The notes under the pieces are model-generated. The model did no database searches, was not told the DNA's origin, and was given only the letters and a program-made list of their open reading frames with translations. Shown piece by piece: positions 16,788 through 27,400 of a DNA stretch of 64,000 bases (position 1 is its first letter; every line of letters begins with the position of its first letter). The translations under genes and the position numbers were made by a program. Location: positions 1,054,001-1,118,000 of the forward strand of contig NZ_QNRR01000001.1 in NCBI RefSeq assembly GCF_003315205.1, read 5' to 3'. Source of the DNA: Roseimicrobium gellanilyticum (GTDB lineage: Bacteria; Verrucomicrobiota; Verrucomicrobiia; Verrucomicrobiales; Verrucomicrobiaceae).

Positions 16788-19700
16788 TCAGGGAGCGTAG
16801 ACCCACTCAGGAGCGTTCAGCATGGCCCAGAGCACGTCTTCGAGTTTGCCTCGCCAGGTGGCATCGAGCTTCTCGGTGGGAGTATCACCCTTGCGGGCAT
16901 CGACCTCTTCCTGCATGCGCACCGTGGTGGCTTCAGGGTCGAGGTGGTTGGACCAGGAGACATACTTCGCGGGTTTGCGGCTGATTTCCGCAACCTTTGC
17001 AGGAGCACCGGTCTTCACGCGAGTGGCATAGCCCTCCGAGAGATAAGATGTGTAGCGCTCGCGTTCTTCCGCGGTGGGATTGCGGGTGAGGAGCTTGAGG
17101 AAGAGCGTGTCCACCAGTTTTTCCACCGGCATGTCCCGTAAAGCGAGCTGGGTCACGCCGTGGTCATCGCTCAGACGGGTAAGCCAGACGCCCACAGTAC
17201 CATTCGAGATGATGGCAGGTTGCAGCGCATTGGGATCTGTTTCACGCACACTGCTCGGGTCTTGGCGCGCACCACGCCAGCCGAAGGCAGTGAGCACGTC
17301 GCACATGGCCTGGATGCGTGGAAGGCTCAGGCTGGGACGGTCACGCTCGTTGGACGTCGATGCGAGCATCCAGGAGCGGCGCGGCTGGCCGAGGCTGATG
17401 GAGTTGTTCAAATCGCGACGGCCATCAATGTCGAGGCTCACTTCCTCCGTGCGGAAGGGCTTGCCAGTCGCTGCGAAGAGAGCATCGACGATCTGCTCCG
17501 CATTCAACCGGCGTGGGGCAGGTGAGGTGAAGAGGGGGCTTGGTGCCTTCAGTGTGGAATCGGTGGCGCGTTGATACGCGTGCGAATTCATGACCAGCGA
17601 GGTGAGCTTCTTCAAGCTGTAGCCGGACCGCACAAACTCACGACCCAGGTACTGCAGAAGCTCGGGATGCGTGGCCTTGCCCTTTTCCCAGTCTGCCACG
17701 GGCTCCACGATGCCGCGACCCATGAGGCGGGCCCACACGCGATTCACGATGACCTGGGCAAAGCGCTCATTCTGCGGTGCGGTGATGAGTGACGCAAGCC
17801 GATCGCGATCGTCCTTCACATCCTGTGCCAGCTTGTCCGCCACGTCTTCCGGGCAGAACTCCGGGAACGGCCACTTCGGTTGCACCTTGGTGCCGGGCTG
17901 CAGGGTGACCTGGATCAACGGCTTGCGACCACCCGCATGCAGCTTGTCCATGGGGACACTGCTCGTGGCGGGCACGTTGAGTGGCTCCCTGGCCATCATG
18001 GCGGCGATTTCAAAGAGATCCTGCTGGGTGCTCTCGTGGGCAGGGGAGTCATGGCATCGGGCGCACTTGGTTTCCACCCCAAGGAATGCGGTGGTGACGA
18101 TGGTGCCCTTGGCTGCCATCGGCACGTCATTCTGGGAAGCCACGCCAAATCCCGCTGGCCCACCGAAACGCACGCTGCCACGCAGGCGCACCAGCTCGGT
18201 GACGAAGAGATCCATGGGCTTGTCATCCAGCATCGATTCATAGATCCACCAGCGGAAGGGACCGGTGTTGTTCAGCGTGGGATTGAGAATGTTCGGATTC
18301 TCCGCAAGCACATCTTGCCAGTAACCGACCCAGTTGTCTGCCCAGCGAGGATCGGCGAGAAGGCGGTCGATGGCCTTGGCGCGCTTGTCCTTGCTTGTGT
18401 CCTTCACGAAGGCTTCGATCTCGGCCAGCGAGGGGGCAACACCCACGGTGTCCAGCGTCACACGACGCAGGAACGTGAGGTCATCCGTGAGCGGAGTGAG
18501 GTTCACATGAGCGACCTTCAGCTCGGGCCAGGTCGCGCCTTCTTTGATCCAGCGGGAGAGGAGGTCGATCTGTTCCTTTGTCAGCGGCTTGCCCTTGGGC
18601 GGCATGATGAGCTCTTCATCATCCGTGGACACGCGAGCGATGATGGAGCTCTTCTCAGGATGCTTCGGTGTGATGCCGGCGCCATCGGACTCACCCCCGC
18701 GCAAGGCTGCCGCGAAATCGTCCAGACGGAGATCGCCCTTCGTCTTGGTGCCTTGATGGCAATCGTAGCACTTGGTTTCCAAAATGGGTTGGATGTCACG
18801 GTAGTAGTCTACGGTGCCGCTTTGTGCTGCTGTGTTCTGCGCTGCTACGCGGGCAATCTTCTGTGCGAGGAAGTTGTCGATCGCATTCAGTGCAGGATAG
18901 CCCTCGGCAGCGGCGGGTACTTTCACTTCAGGAGTTTCTGCCAGCCACTTCGTGGCAGCTTCACGACGCTTCGTCCAATAGGCGGCCTGCTCGCCACGGA
19001 GAGCGGCGCGGGCTTCCGCATCCATGGCGGAGAGCTTCATGCTCTGCTTCGCTTCGTATGCAGCCCAGGACTGGTCATTGTAGGCGATGGGCTCCTTGCC
19101 AGGGGTGAGCAACTCCCATGATTCCGTACCCTGCTTGGACCACGCCACGACCATTTCACCTGTTTCCGGACGACGGCGGTTCTTCGCGCCAAGCACACCA
19201 CCCACCATCTGCTCGAGCATCACCACGTGTTCGCCGCCCTTGGATTCGAACTCGACCACAGCTTCCTGCGTTCCCGGAGGTGCAAAGCGGAAGTCAGGAC
19301 CAAGGTCGAGATACGTGGCCTGCTCGGCGACATAACCGTGACCACCGCTATCAGGCTTCGCAAAGGCGAGCTTCATGATCAGCTTGCCATCGACGTACAG
19401 CTGTGAGGCACTGCGTCCGCGGAGGAGCAGGCGGTGCTTGCCCGCAGGCAGGGTCACCTTCGCAGCGGCGCGCAGCACGAGCGGATTGGCGCGGTCACCG
19501 CGTACACCGGTATCCACATACTTCTGTGGAATGTCGCTGATGCCAAAGGCCCCGACGTTGTAGGACTCATCAGCCTTGGGAGGAATGGTTGGCCAGGCGT
19601 TTTTCGCAGGCACGCCACTTTCACAAATCTCCACCCGCACCAAACCCTTCGGCAGAGTGTCAGGATTCACGACTGGAGGCGGAGGAATGAATTGGAAACG

Positions 19701-20534
19701 CTGGGCGAGCAATGTCTCCGGCACTGCTTTGCGATAGATGGCGACTTCATCGAGCCAGCCACGCAGCGTATTGCCTTCGCCACCGCCATAGCCGGTGCCG
19801 ATCATGATGTCGTCACCATCCTGCACAGGCGCGCGATCCGTCTTGCCATCCAGATCCCAGGTGCCCTTCACTTCCTTGCCATCGACAAAGCTGCGAATGC
19901 TGGAGCCCTTGCCGAAGGTGTAGGTCACGGCGATGTGGTGCCAGCCGCTGCCGGGTGTGAGGCCTTCGGTGGCCACCCAACGATGGTACCCTTCCTTGGC
20001 ATCGGGCTTGTCCGGAAGACTGCGGAACAAAAACGTAGGCCGCGCCTCACCGCCCTCACCCTTCAAACGCAGGGCGTAGTTCTGGTTCTCTGGCGTGAAA
20101 TCCTTGTTCTTGTTGCGCCCTTTGCCGATGAGGTAGCTGTATGCGCCGTTGCGGATCTCTTCCACATTCACCCAGGCCTCGAGTGTGATGGAGTCATCCA
20201 TGCCGAATCGCACATTGGTGTCAGGCAGATCCGACTCCTTCACCACGATGGCTGTGTTCGTACCACCAAAGTATGCCGCCTTGTTGCCAGGTTGAAACGC
20301 GGGAAAAGTGGGCGGCAAAGGACCATCCTCAAGCTGCTCCTTGCCCTTCCACTTGCCGGCCTCCTTCGCATCGAAGCTCCATTTTACGATGGGCTTGTAG
20401 TCCGCCGCTTTTGGATTCTCCTTCGAATCATTCTGCGCATCGTTCGCAGCATCGTTGTTGCCTGCATCATTCTGCGCGAGCAGCGGTGCAGCAGCCATGG
20501 CGAGTGCGAAGGGGAGTAACCGGAAATGCTTCAT
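16788..20534 (-). CDS. LamG / cytochrome-like / DUF1549-DUF1553 secreted protein (PSD1 type)
   Basis: The 1248-residue product starts with a signal peptide ([21 protein letters not shown]), which sets the start at ATG 20534. In order it shows a LamG-like domain (about 90-290), a sugar-binding-like region (about 340-460), a planctomycete cytochrome-like segment with CYDCHQG (heme-type CxxCH near 591), a DUF1549 region containing CARCHDS (second CxxCH near 824) and a C-terminal DUF1553. Such proteins are secreted and proposed to act on complex polysaccharides with their DUF1501 partners. The link to sugars is inferred from genomics, not proven. Confidence 0.93.
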   Translation of the reverse strand: MKHFRLLPFALAMAAAPLLAQNDAGNNDAANDAQNDSKENPKAADYKPIVKWSFDAKEAGKWKGKEQLEDGPLPPTFPAFQPGNKAAYFGGTNTAIVVKESDLPDTNVRFGMDDSITLEAWVNVEEIRNGAYSYLIGKGRNKNKDFTPENQNYALRLKGEGGEARPTFLFRSLPDKPDAKEGYHRWVATEGLTPGSGWHHIAVTYTFGKGSSIRSFVDGKEVKGTWDLDGKTDRAPVQDGDDIMIGTGYGGGEGNTLRGWLDEVAIYRKAVPETLLAQRFQFIPPPPVVNPDTLPKGLVRVEICESGVPAKNAWPTIPPKADESYNVGAFGISDIPQKYVDTGVRGDRANPLVLRAAAKVTLPAGKHRLLLRGRSASQLYVDGKLIMKLAFAKPDSGGHGYVAEQATYLDLGPDFRFAPPGTQEAVVEFESKGGEHVVMLEQMVGGVLGAKNRRRPETGEMVVAWSKQGTESWELLTPGKEPIAYNDQSWAAYEAKQSMKLSAMDAEARAALRGEQAAYWTKRREAATKWLAETPEVKVPAAAEGYPALNAIDNFLAQKIARVAAQNTAAQSGTVDYYRDIQPILETKCYDCHQGTKTKGDLRLDDFAAALRGGESDGAGITPKHPEKSSIIARVSTDDEELIMPPKGKPLTKEQIDLLSRWIKEGATWPELKVAHVNLTPLTDDLTFLRRVTLDTVGVAPSLAEIEAFVKDTSKDKRAKAIDRLLADPRWADNWVGYWQDVLAENPNILNPTLNNTGPFRWWIYESMLDDKPMDLFVTELVRLRGSVRFGGPAGFGVASQNDVPMAAKGTIVTTAFLGVETKCARCHDSPAHESTQQDLFEIAAMMAREPLNVPATSSVPMDKLHAGGRKPLIQVTLQPGTKVQPKWPFPEFCPEDVADKLAQDVKDDRDRLASLITAPQNERFAQVIVNRVWARLMGRGIVEPVADWEKGKATHPELLQYLGREFVRSGYSLKKLTSLVMNSHAYQRATDSTLKAPSPLFTSPAPRRLNAEQIVDALFAATGKPFRTEEVSLDIDGRRDLNNSISLGQPRRSWMLASTSNERDRPSLSLPRIQAMCDVLTAFGWRGARQDPSSVRETDPNALQPAIISNGTVGVWLTRLSDDHGVTQLALRDMPVEKLVDTLFLKLLTRNPTAEERERYTSYLSEGYATRVKTGAPAKVAEISRKPAKYVSWSNHLDPEATTVRMQEEVDARKGDTPTEKLDATWRGKLEDVLWAMLNAPEWVYAP

Positions 20535-20602
20535 GGTGAGGTAGGTCGATGATAACGAGATCCGGCCCGTTATTCCAACACCGCAAAGAGGGGAATTTTG
20601 GC

Positions 20603-20618
20603 TCCCCCATTTGGGGGA
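20603..20618. promoter_or_regulatory. Short palindrome in divergent intergenic region
   Basis: TCCCCC and GGGGGA flank a 4-base centre in the 235-base gap between the divergent PSD1-type gene and the Tudor-repeat gene. It could be an operator or an RNA hairpin. Nothing further supports either. Confidence 0.3.
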
Positions 20619-20733
20619 TTGATTTACATGCCGCACAAAATGAATGGTTTAGCGAGATAGTTTGTTTGGCCGTTTTTGCATCTGCGGGGAACATTCGAAA
20701 GAAATCTGCCAGCCAGGAGGTTCCGAGGCTGGC

Positions 20734-20762
20734 TTGACACTTTTTATCGAGCCCTTTACCCT
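20734..20762 (+). promoter_or_regulatory. Possible sigma-70-type promoter before the Tudor-repeat gene
   Basis: A perfect TTGACA (20734-20739) is followed after 17 bases by TACCCT, a weak -10. The start codon is only 7 bases further on, which would make the transcript nearly leaderless. An AGGAGG at 20715-20720 is too far from the ATG to serve as its ribosome site. Confidence 0.35.
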
Positions 20763-20769
20763 CGATTTC

Positions 20770-21777
20770 ATGAAAACGATCCGGGTGCTAGGAGCGACCT
20801 TGATGGCAGTTTCAGTGACGTTCGCCAGCCAATTGCTGGCGGGGCCCGGAAGCCAGATTGGCGTCGGGAATCGGGTGGCCGCGATGTGGAGCAATGGCGG
20901 CTACTTTCTCGGCACAGTGACGGAGATCGAAGGCGAACGCTTCAACATTCTCTTTGAAGATGGCGACCGGCTGGCCGTGGATTCTTCAAGGGTGGTCGCT
21001 CTTCGTGAAGACACTGCTTTCGCTGTGGGGGAGCGTGTGATGGCAGCATGGAAGGGCATCTCCATGTATCCGGGAGTCGTGACCAAGGTGCATGCGAAGT
21101 CCTGCATGGTGAAATGGGACGACGGCGATGCACCCCTGCTGGTGGCGAAGGACAAGATCTTCCATGCGGACAAGGCGGTCGTGGCGACGACGGCAGTGAC
21201 GATGATTCCCACTGTCAGTGACCAGACTTTCAAGGTGGGTGATCACGTTATGGCCGTGTGGAAAAACGGGCACAAGTTTCCAGGTGTCATCTCCCAGGTC
21301 GAAGGTAATCACTTTCTAATTCGCTGGGATGATGGAGATACTCCGCTGTGGGTAGCTAAAGAGGGAATCTCATCTCTAGAAGGGGCGCGTGTAACTACCG
21401 CAACTACCTTCAACGTGGGCGAGCATGTGGCCGCACAGTGGAGGGACTCCCGCTACTATCCCGGCGTCGTGACCGAGGTTCGCGGCAGCCAGTGCCTCAT
21501 CAAATGGGATGATGGCGACGAGCCTCTCTTTGTCCTTCAGGAGCACATTCGCGCGCTGCCAAATACTCCGTCAGCATCATTGAACGTGGGTGATCATGTC
21601 CTGGCCTCCTGGAAAGATGGTCACAAGTATCCGGGTGTCATCGCTGAAGTGCGTGGCGACTCGTGCCTCATCAGGTGGGATGATGGTGATGAGCCCTTGT
21701 TCGTGGCGAAGGACAAAATCCTTCCCTTCCCTCAGCAGCAGGTGCGGTTGCTCCCAGGCGCGACTCCGGGACGGTAG
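20770..21777 (+). CDS. Exported protein with five Tudor-like repeats
   Basis: The start at ATG 20770 gives a signal peptide (cleavage near LLAGPG, residue 24 or so) and 335 residues. The remainder is five repeats of about 45 residues, at roughly 31-80, 86-130, 156-200, 216-260 and 273-317. Each repeat has the pattern VGDHVxAxWxxGxxYPGVVxxV followed by LIxWDDGDxPLxV. The pattern resembles the small beta-barrels of the Tudor/Agenet or lamin-B-receptor Tudor class, which bind methylated ligands in eukaryotes. Here the protein is predicted to leave the cytoplasm, so its ligand is unknown. It converges with ispF. Confidence 0.85.
   Translation: MKTIRVLGATLMAVSVTFASQLLAGPGSQIGVGNRVAAMWSNGGYFLGTVTEIEGERFNILFEDGDRLAVDSSRVVALREDTAFAVGERVMAAWKGISMYPGVVTKVHAKSCMVKWDDGDAPLLVAKDKIFHADKAVVATTAVTMIPTVSDQTFKVGDHVMAVWKNGHKFPGVISQVEGNHFLIRWDDGDTPLWVAKEGISSLEGARVTTATTFNVGEHVAAQWRDSRYYPGVVTEVRGSQCLIKWDDGDEPLFVLQEHIRALPNTPSASLNVGDHVLASWKDGHKYPGVIAEVRGDSCLIRWDDGDEPLFVAKDKILPFPQQQVRLLPGATPGR
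20860..21720 (+). repeat. Five-copy coding repeat (Tudor-like modules)
   Basis: The modules occupy about 20860-21009, 21025-21159, 21235-21369, 21415-21549 and 21586-21720. Copies 2 to 5 are the most alike and share the WDDGD core; copy 1 is the most diverged (FEDGD). The unequal spacers argue for old duplications rather than recent slippage. Confidence 0.75.
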
Positions 21778-21794
21778 AAGCCAACCAGAGCGCG

Positions 21795-22283
21795 CTACTC
21801 TGCCGCTGGCGCGAGGGAGATGCAGGCCACCGCCATGGCGGCCACGCCTTCCTCGCGTCCTACGAAGCCAAGCCGCTCATTTGTGGTGGCCTTGATGCCT
21901 ACCCGATCCGGTGAGATGCCGAGCGCCGCGCCGATGCGTTCCTTCATCGCCGCCGCGTGAGGCTTCACCTTGGGAGCCTCAGCAATCACGGTGCTGTCCA
22001 CGTTCTCGATGCTGGCGCCTTTGCTCCGGGCGATCTCCGCGACTTTCTCCAGAATCTTCAGGCTGCTGATGCCCTCAATGCTGGCATCGGATGGCGGAAA
22101 CCAATAACCGATGTCCGGTTCACCCAGGGCACCGAGAACAGCATCCGCGATGGCATGGCTGAGCACATCCGCATCCGAGTGGCCCTTCAAGCCTTTGGCG
22201 TGTGGAATCTCCACACCACCGAGGATGAAGGCGCGGCCTTCTGCATATTGATGAACGTCGTAACCGATGCCTACGCGGGTCAT
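21795..22283 (-). CDS. ispF: 2-C-methyl-D-erythritol 2,4-cyclodiphosphate synthase IspF
   Basis: IspF forms the cyclic diphosphate intermediate of the MEP isoprenoid pathway, which supplies undecaprenyl phosphate for wall synthesis. The metal-binding Asp9/His11 in GYDVHQ, the GLKGHSDADVLSHAIADA segment and the C-terminal TTNERLGFVGREEG loop are typical. Length is 162 residues from ATG 22283. An in-frame TTG at 22292 would add three residues. It lies 32 bases downstream of the inositol monophosphatase gene in the same direction. Confidence 0.96.
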   Translation of the reverse strand: MTRVGIGYDVHQYAEGRAFILGGVEIPHAKGLKGHSDADVLSHAIADAVLGALGEPDIGYWFPPSDASIEGISSLKILEKVAEIARSKGASIENVDSTVIAEAPKVKPHAAAMKERIGAALGISPDRVGIKATTNERLGFVGREEGVAAMAVACISLAPAAE

Positions 22284-22315
22284 GAATGACAAGGAGTGAA
22301 AACTACCGATTCATC

Positions 22316-23068
22316 TCACAGATATTCCGTGAGATCGATCTTGCCGTTTGTGGCGCAGATGAAGAGCTTGCCCTCATGCGTGCGGCTGGGCTGTTCGAGG
22401 AACTCACCTCCCGCTTCCAGCAGCAACAGCTTGCCAGCGGCGATGTCCCACTCGCTGAGCTGTTCTTCGATGTAGGCATCGAGACGTCCGCAGGCAATGT
22501 AGGCCAGGGCCAAAGCGGCGCTGCCGAGCATGCGGGTCTTGCGCACTTCCACGGAGATGCGCTTGTAGCGGTCGAAGCTGGCTTCCAGGGCTTCGCGGCT
22601 CTTGGAGAAGCCGACGGTTACCACGGCATCCGAAAGGTGTGCGCGTGAGCTGGTGCGGATGGGCTTGCCATTGAGTGTGGGCGTTTTGCCCTTTTCCACG
22701 GCCCAGGTTTCCTTCTGGATGGGGTCGTAAATGACGCCCGCCACGAGCTCACCCTTCTCCTTCACGCCGATGGAGACGCAGAAGTGCGGGATGCCGTAGA
22801 AGAAATTCACCGTGCCATCGATGGGATCCACAATCCACTCGGTGGTGCTCTGTAGGTTGCCATCGCTGCCTTCCTCACCCAGTACGGCGTGATCGGGGAA
22901 GTGCTTCAGAATGATGTCGGTGATGATCTGTTGGCTGCGCACATCGAGCTCGAGCTTGATGTCGTACTGCAGCATTTCATTGACCGAGAGGTCCGAGCCA
23001 AAGTGCTCGCGTTGGAGTTCGCCGGCGGCTTGCGCGGCTTCGATGGCGACACTTAACAGGGAACTCAT
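22316..23068 (-). CDS. Inositol monophosphatase family protein
   Basis: The 250-residue product is a Mg/Li-dependent phosphatase of the SuhB/IMPase family. It carries the metal-site motifs GEEG, DPIDGTVNF and the C-terminal EWDIAAG. Substrates in this family include inositol-1-phosphate and related sugar or nucleotide phosphates, and the sequence alone does not choose among them. Its start overlaps the coaB stop by 4 bp (ATGA), so the two are translationally coupled. Confidence 0.94.
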   Translation of the reverse strand: MSSLLSVAIEAAQAAGELQREHFGSDLSVNEMLQYDIKLELDVRSQQIITDIILKHFPDHAVLGEEGSDGNLQSTTEWIVDPIDGTVNFFYGIPHFCVSIGVKEKGELVAGVIYDPIQKETWAVEKGKTPTLNGKPIRTSSRAHLSDAVVTVGFSKSREALEASFDRYKRISVEVRKTRMLGSAALALAYIACGRLDAYIEEQLSEWDIAAGKLLLLEAGGEFLEQPSRTHEGKLFICATNGKIDLTEYL

Positions 23069-23721
23069 GGATGCTCTTTCTCCGCTGCCAGCGTCGCGAC
23101 CCTCCGGATGATTTCGCGGGCCAGCGAACGTTTGGATTGCTTGGGAAGCGGTTCGGTATTCCCGGAAGGGAAGCAGAGAATGACTTCGTTTTCCTCGCTG
23201 TCAAACCCTGTGTCTGCCCGGCTGACATCGTTGGCAATCACGAGGTCGCAGCTCTTGCGCTGGAGCTTGGTCATGGCGTTCTCCACGAGGTGCTCCGTCT
23301 CCGCGGCAAAGCCGACCAGAAAGCCCTGATAACCAAACACTGTGCGCATGGAGCCGAGCACATCCGGCGTGCGCTCCAGCTCCAGGGTGAGGGCTTCGTC
23401 ACGCTTTTTGATCTTCTGGCTTTGCACGATCTTGGGACGGTAGTCGGCCACAGCAGCGGCATGGATGGCGATGTCTGGTGCGGCAGATTTGCAGAGGGAC
23501 TGCACGGCCTCCCACATCTGCTGCGCGGATTCCACCTTCACGAGGTTCACTCCCTCTGGCGAGATAGGCGTCACAGGACCACTCACCAAGGTAACCTCGT
23601 AGCCCTCCTCCTTTGCGGCCTCTGCGAGCGCATAGCCCATCTTGCCAGAGGAGCGATTGGAAAGGAACCGTACGGGGTCGAGTGCTTCCCGGGTGGGTCC
23701 TGCGGTGATGAGGATGCGCAT
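23065..23721 (-). CDS. coaB: Phosphopantothenate--cysteine ligase, stand-alone CoaB
   Basis: This is the CoaB half of the usual CoaBC enzyme and joins cysteine to 4'-phosphopantothenate in coenzyme A synthesis. The N-terminal ITAGPTREALDPVRFLSN, RSSGKMGYALAEAA, the HAAAVADYRP segment and the later VGFAAETE are diagnostic. In most bacteria this domain is fused behind CoaC. Here it is a separate 218-residue protein, with coaC lying upstream across an 82-base gap that holds a long inverted repeat. Two-gene arrangements occur in some lineages, so this may be natural. Confidence 0.94.
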   Translation of the reverse strand: MRILITAGPTREALDPVRFLSNRSSGKMGYALAEAAKEEGYEVTLVSGPVTPISPEGVNLVKVESAQQMWEAVQSLCKSAAPDIAIHAAAVADYRPKIVQSQKIKKRDEALTLELERTPDVLGSMRTVFGYQGFLVGFAAETEHLVENAMTKLQRKSCDLVIANDVSRADTGFDSEENEVILCFPSGNTEPLPKQSKRSLAREIIRRVATLAAEKEHP

Positions 23722-23727
23722 GCTGAA

Positions 23728-23797
23728 AACGTAGCTCGCGAGTCCCTTCGCGAGTGCATTCTGTCACTGACTCGCGAAGGGACTCGCGAGCTACGTT
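23728..23797. repeat. 28-bp perfect inverted repeat between coaC and coaB
   Basis: Arm 23728-23755 (starting AACGTAGCTCGCGAG) is the exact complement of arm 23770-23797, with a 14-base spacer. Each arm contains its own smaller palindrome, CTCGCGA-6 bases-TCGCGAG, so the element can form a long hairpin or a cruciform with side loops. It fills nearly all of the 82-base gap. It could act as a terminator, attenuator or RNA-processing site between coaC and coaB, or be a REP- or MITE-like element. No second copy was seen in this window. Confidence 0.85.
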
Positions 23798-23803
23798 AGC
23801 GGC

Positions 23804-24349
23804 TTACGCCGCCCTTCCTTCCAACACCTCCATCGCCCTCGCCACCACGCCCTCGACGGGCCAGAGACGGCCACTGCCTTCATAACCGCAGGCGAGCATA
23901 CCATCATCGGGACCGATGAAGTGATGGCCCCAGGATTTCAGTGTCTCCACATTCTTCTGCGTGGCGGGGTGCGACCACATCTTGCCATTCATCGCAGGCG
24001 CAACAAGCACGGGTGCGCGCGTGGCCAGGGCAATCGTCGTGAGCGCATCGTTCGCAAGGCCATGAGCCATCGCTGCCATGACATTCGCCGAAGCTGGCGC
24101 GATCAGCAGCAGATCCGCGCTGTCCGCGAGCCCGATGTGCGTGGGCCGCCAGCTTTCCTTTTCATCAAAAAGGTCCGTCACCACGGGTTGCTTCGAGAGC
24201 ACTTGCAGGGTGAGGGGAGTGATGAACTGCTGCGCGTCCTTCGTCATCACGCAGGTGACCTTGCAGCCCTGCTTTACAAGCTGGCTGGCGAGGTCCGCTG
24301 CCTTGTACGCGGCGATGGAGCCGGCGACGCCGAGGAGGATGTGTTTCAT
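23804..24349 (-). CDS. coaC: Phosphopantothenoylcysteine decarboxylase, stand-alone CoaC
   Basis: This flavoprotein decarboxylates phosphopantothenoylcysteine to 4'-phosphopantetheine. Family features are GVAGSIAAYKAADL at the start, the HIGLADSADLLLIAPASAN segment with the catalytic histidine, PAMNGKMW and a conserved-Cys loop ACGYEGSGRL. Length is 181 residues, as for a single-domain decarboxylase. It lies first in the coaC-coaB-inositol monophosphatase-ispF run. Confidence 0.94.
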   Translation of the reverse strand: MKHILLGVAGSIAAYKAADLASQLVKQGCKVTCVMTKDAQQFITPLTLQVLSKQPVVTDLFDEKESWRPTHIGLADSADLLLIAPASANVMAAMAHGLANDALTTIALATRAPVLVAPAMNGKMWSHPATQKNVETLKSWGHHFIGPDDGMLACGYEGSGRLWPVEGVVARAMEVLEGRAA

Positions 24350-24417
24350 CTGGTGTGGTTACACCCTAATACGCCGGCCGGGACACTTCAAGACGAGGGT
24401 GGGGCGCGGGTGCCCTC

Positions 24418-27400
24418 TCAATCTTCTTCCACCTCCACCGGGTCGGCGAGTCCGAAAAGGTATTCCAGGTCCTCGCGGCCCAGATTGCGGGCGAAGCTTT
24501 CCTCACCCAGTACATCGTTGCTCATAAGCTGCTTCTGCTGTTGCAGAAGGCGGATCTTTTGCTCGATGGTGTCCTTGGCAAGAAGGCGATAGGCCATCAC
24601 CGGCTGGGTCTGGCCGATGCGGTGGGCACGGTCAATCGCCTGATTTTCCACGGCAGGGTTCCACCAGGGATCGTAGAGGATCACGTAGCTGGCAGCTGTC
24701 AGGTTCAGACCGCTGCCGCCCGCCTTGAGCGAAAGCAGGAATACGGAAGGCTGCGGATCCGTCTGGAAGGCTTGCACGATTTCGGCGCGATTCTGCGTGG
24801 CTCCCGTCAGCCAGTGGTAGGGGCGGCCCAATGCGATGAGCTTGTCCCGGATGATCTTCAGCATCGAGACGAACTGCGAGAAGACCAGCACTTTGTGCCC
24901 TTCGTCGTGCAACTGATCAAGCAATTCGAGCAGTGCATTGAGCTTGGCGCTTTCCTCATTCTCCGCACCGGGCTGCACGAGTGCAGGATGGCAGCAGATC
25001 TGACGCAGGCGGGTGATGGCCTGAAGGATGGCAAAGCGACGCTTGTTCAGGAGATCCGCACCGGTGGCAGTGAGGATCATGTGCTGAGCTTGCGCAAGCT
25101 GGTCGCGGTAGAGTTTCTCCTGCAGGCCACTCAGTTCACAGAACATGTTCTCTTCCGTGCGCGGCGGCAGCTCGCGGGCCACCTGACCCTTGGTACGGCG
25201 GAGGATGAAGGGGCGCAGTCGTGCGCTGAGACGCTCTGCCGCGCGGTCGTCCTTGCGACGATCAAAGTGACGCTGGAAATACGCACGATCGCCCAGCGCC
25301 CCAGGCGTGGCGAAGGTCATGAGGCTCCAGAGATCCAGCAGGCGATTCTCCAACGGCGTGCCGGTGAGCACCAAACGATTCTGCGCGTGGAGTTGTCTCG
25401 CTGCCTGCGCCACCTTCGAGTCAGGATTTTTGATCTGCTGGCCTTCGTCCAGAATGGCTGCGAGCCAGTTCACCTTCTGCAGTTCCTCGATGCAGGCGCG
25501 GAGTTGTGCGTAGTTCAGCACCAGCACATCGGCTTCCTGTTGCAGACGTCGGAGGTCGAGTGTGTCCTTTTCGCGAAGCACTTCCACACGCAACGCCGGG
25601 GCCGCCTTGCCAAACTCAATGGCCCACACATCCAGCACCGACTTCGGGCACACCACGAGGCATGGAGCGAGCTTGTCTCCGTTGTTCTCCGCGGCACGCT
25701 GACGCAGCCACAGGACCCACGCGATGCTTTGCACCGTTTTGCCGAGGCCCATGTCATCCGCGAGCACGCCACCGAAGCGATTGATGGTCAGGTAGGACAG
25801 GAAATGGAAGCCATCCACTTGATAGGGACGCAGGGTAATTGTGAGTGCGTCTGGGACCGGAGCCTTGGTTTCCAGATCGAGGCGGGCGAGACGATCGCGG
25901 ATGCGTTCCCACAACTCCGGTGGCAGGAAATCCTTCTTCTGCTGCGCGGCAAGCTGACGTGCGTGGATGGGGTGCGCCTCATCCGAGAGCTCGTTGATGT
26001 CGAGGCCGAGTGCCGCGATGGTGTTCTGCTGCTCCTCCGTGAGTTCCAGCTTCACGCTGCGCCAGGTGCCATCCGCCAGTCGCACGAATCCACCCCGAGC
26101 TGCGATAAGTTTGCGGATTTCAGCAGGCTTCAACTCCAGACCTTCAATGTCGAAGACCAGGCGCAGGTCGAACCAGTCGATGCCTGCCTCATTCACCTCC
26201 AGCCGCACGGTGGCCTTCAATGGATCCGCGAGAATGGTCTCCAGTTTGGTGTCCGTCTCCAGGGTCATCCCATTCGGCAGGCCAGCAGCCCACGCATGGA
26301 ATTGTTCCGGGAATGTCTTGGTGATGCGCACACGGAAGGCGTCCAGCTCCGGATCATAGGTGGCTTTGAGCTGGTCCAGCATTGGTGGCACAGCTTCAAG
26401 CGCAGTGCGGTCGTAGCAGGGGATGCAGCCTTCCTCATCGCGTTGCAGTTCCGCGACTTCCCAGCGGCGTCCGCGTAGTGTCTGCTCCAGCAGGCCGTTC
26501 GAGCTGATGGCGCTGGCGGAGACCGCGATATGTTCCGTGCCCCCCTGGTCCACCTTCGGCAGGCAGTGGGCCTTCAGGTGTACTTGAAAAGTTTCGTGCC
26601 GCACCTTCTTGGCGAGGGACGGCGGGAGTTCCACTCCGAGACGCTTCAGGAAACGCACACCATCTTCGGTGGCCAGTGCGGCGACGGGGATCTCGATGCT
26701 GGTGTGTGCGGAGGTGCCTTCCTCAAAGGAGGCGGGGCCGCGGAATACCGTGTCGCTGCTCAGGTACAGGGGCTCCGCCGCTGGCAGGCTGCGCAGAGGC
26801 TTCGGCGGCTCGTGACCGGAGGCATCCGTGAGGACCAGCAGGACGGCATGCAGATTGCCATCACTGCGGAGGATTTCACGGGCGGACCATCGGAGCGGAT
26901 CTTCTGCACGGGCAAAGGGCGTTTCGTCGAGTGTGATGAGCGCGTCTGACAGCTCATTCTGATTGAAAAGCGAAGCGAGCCAGCGCGCAGCGGCGACATC
27001 ATCGAGCCTCACAATCGGACGAATCTGATCGCGCAATGCACGCGACGCGGACTCGAGCATGAGCCGTGAGGGCAGGGGAAGTCGCAACGCATTCTGCTGC
27101 TCCAGCATCAGGAGTTGATCCAGTTCGGGATCGGCGAGATTGCGCCACGGCGAGGCAGAGTCATTCCGAACTTGGAAGCGCGCTTCGTTCGGCGTGACGA
27201 GCAGACGCAGTTGCACGTCGAGTGCGCCTGGAATCTCCCGCTGGCCAAACTCGCGGATGATGCTGGCCCAGCGCGGCAGGTCCTCCTGCTGATGCCACGA
27301 AGCGAGCTTGGCCTGCACCCCTGGGAGGTCTGTGATGCTGTCCAGGAACGAGGGATAGGTCAGCTTCCGCTCGATGAGGGCTGCGGCGAGGTAGTTCCAG

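Noticed and set aside
17880-19121. A 413-codon plus-strand frame inside the PSD1-type gene
   Set aside because: Antisense to conserved DUF1549/DUF1553 sequence and with no recognisable domain.
24541-26478. A long open frame of 645 codons on the plus strand inside the SNF2 helicase gene
   Set aside because: It is antisense to a clearly conserved gene; such frames are common in GC-rich DNA. The translated product shows no family motif.
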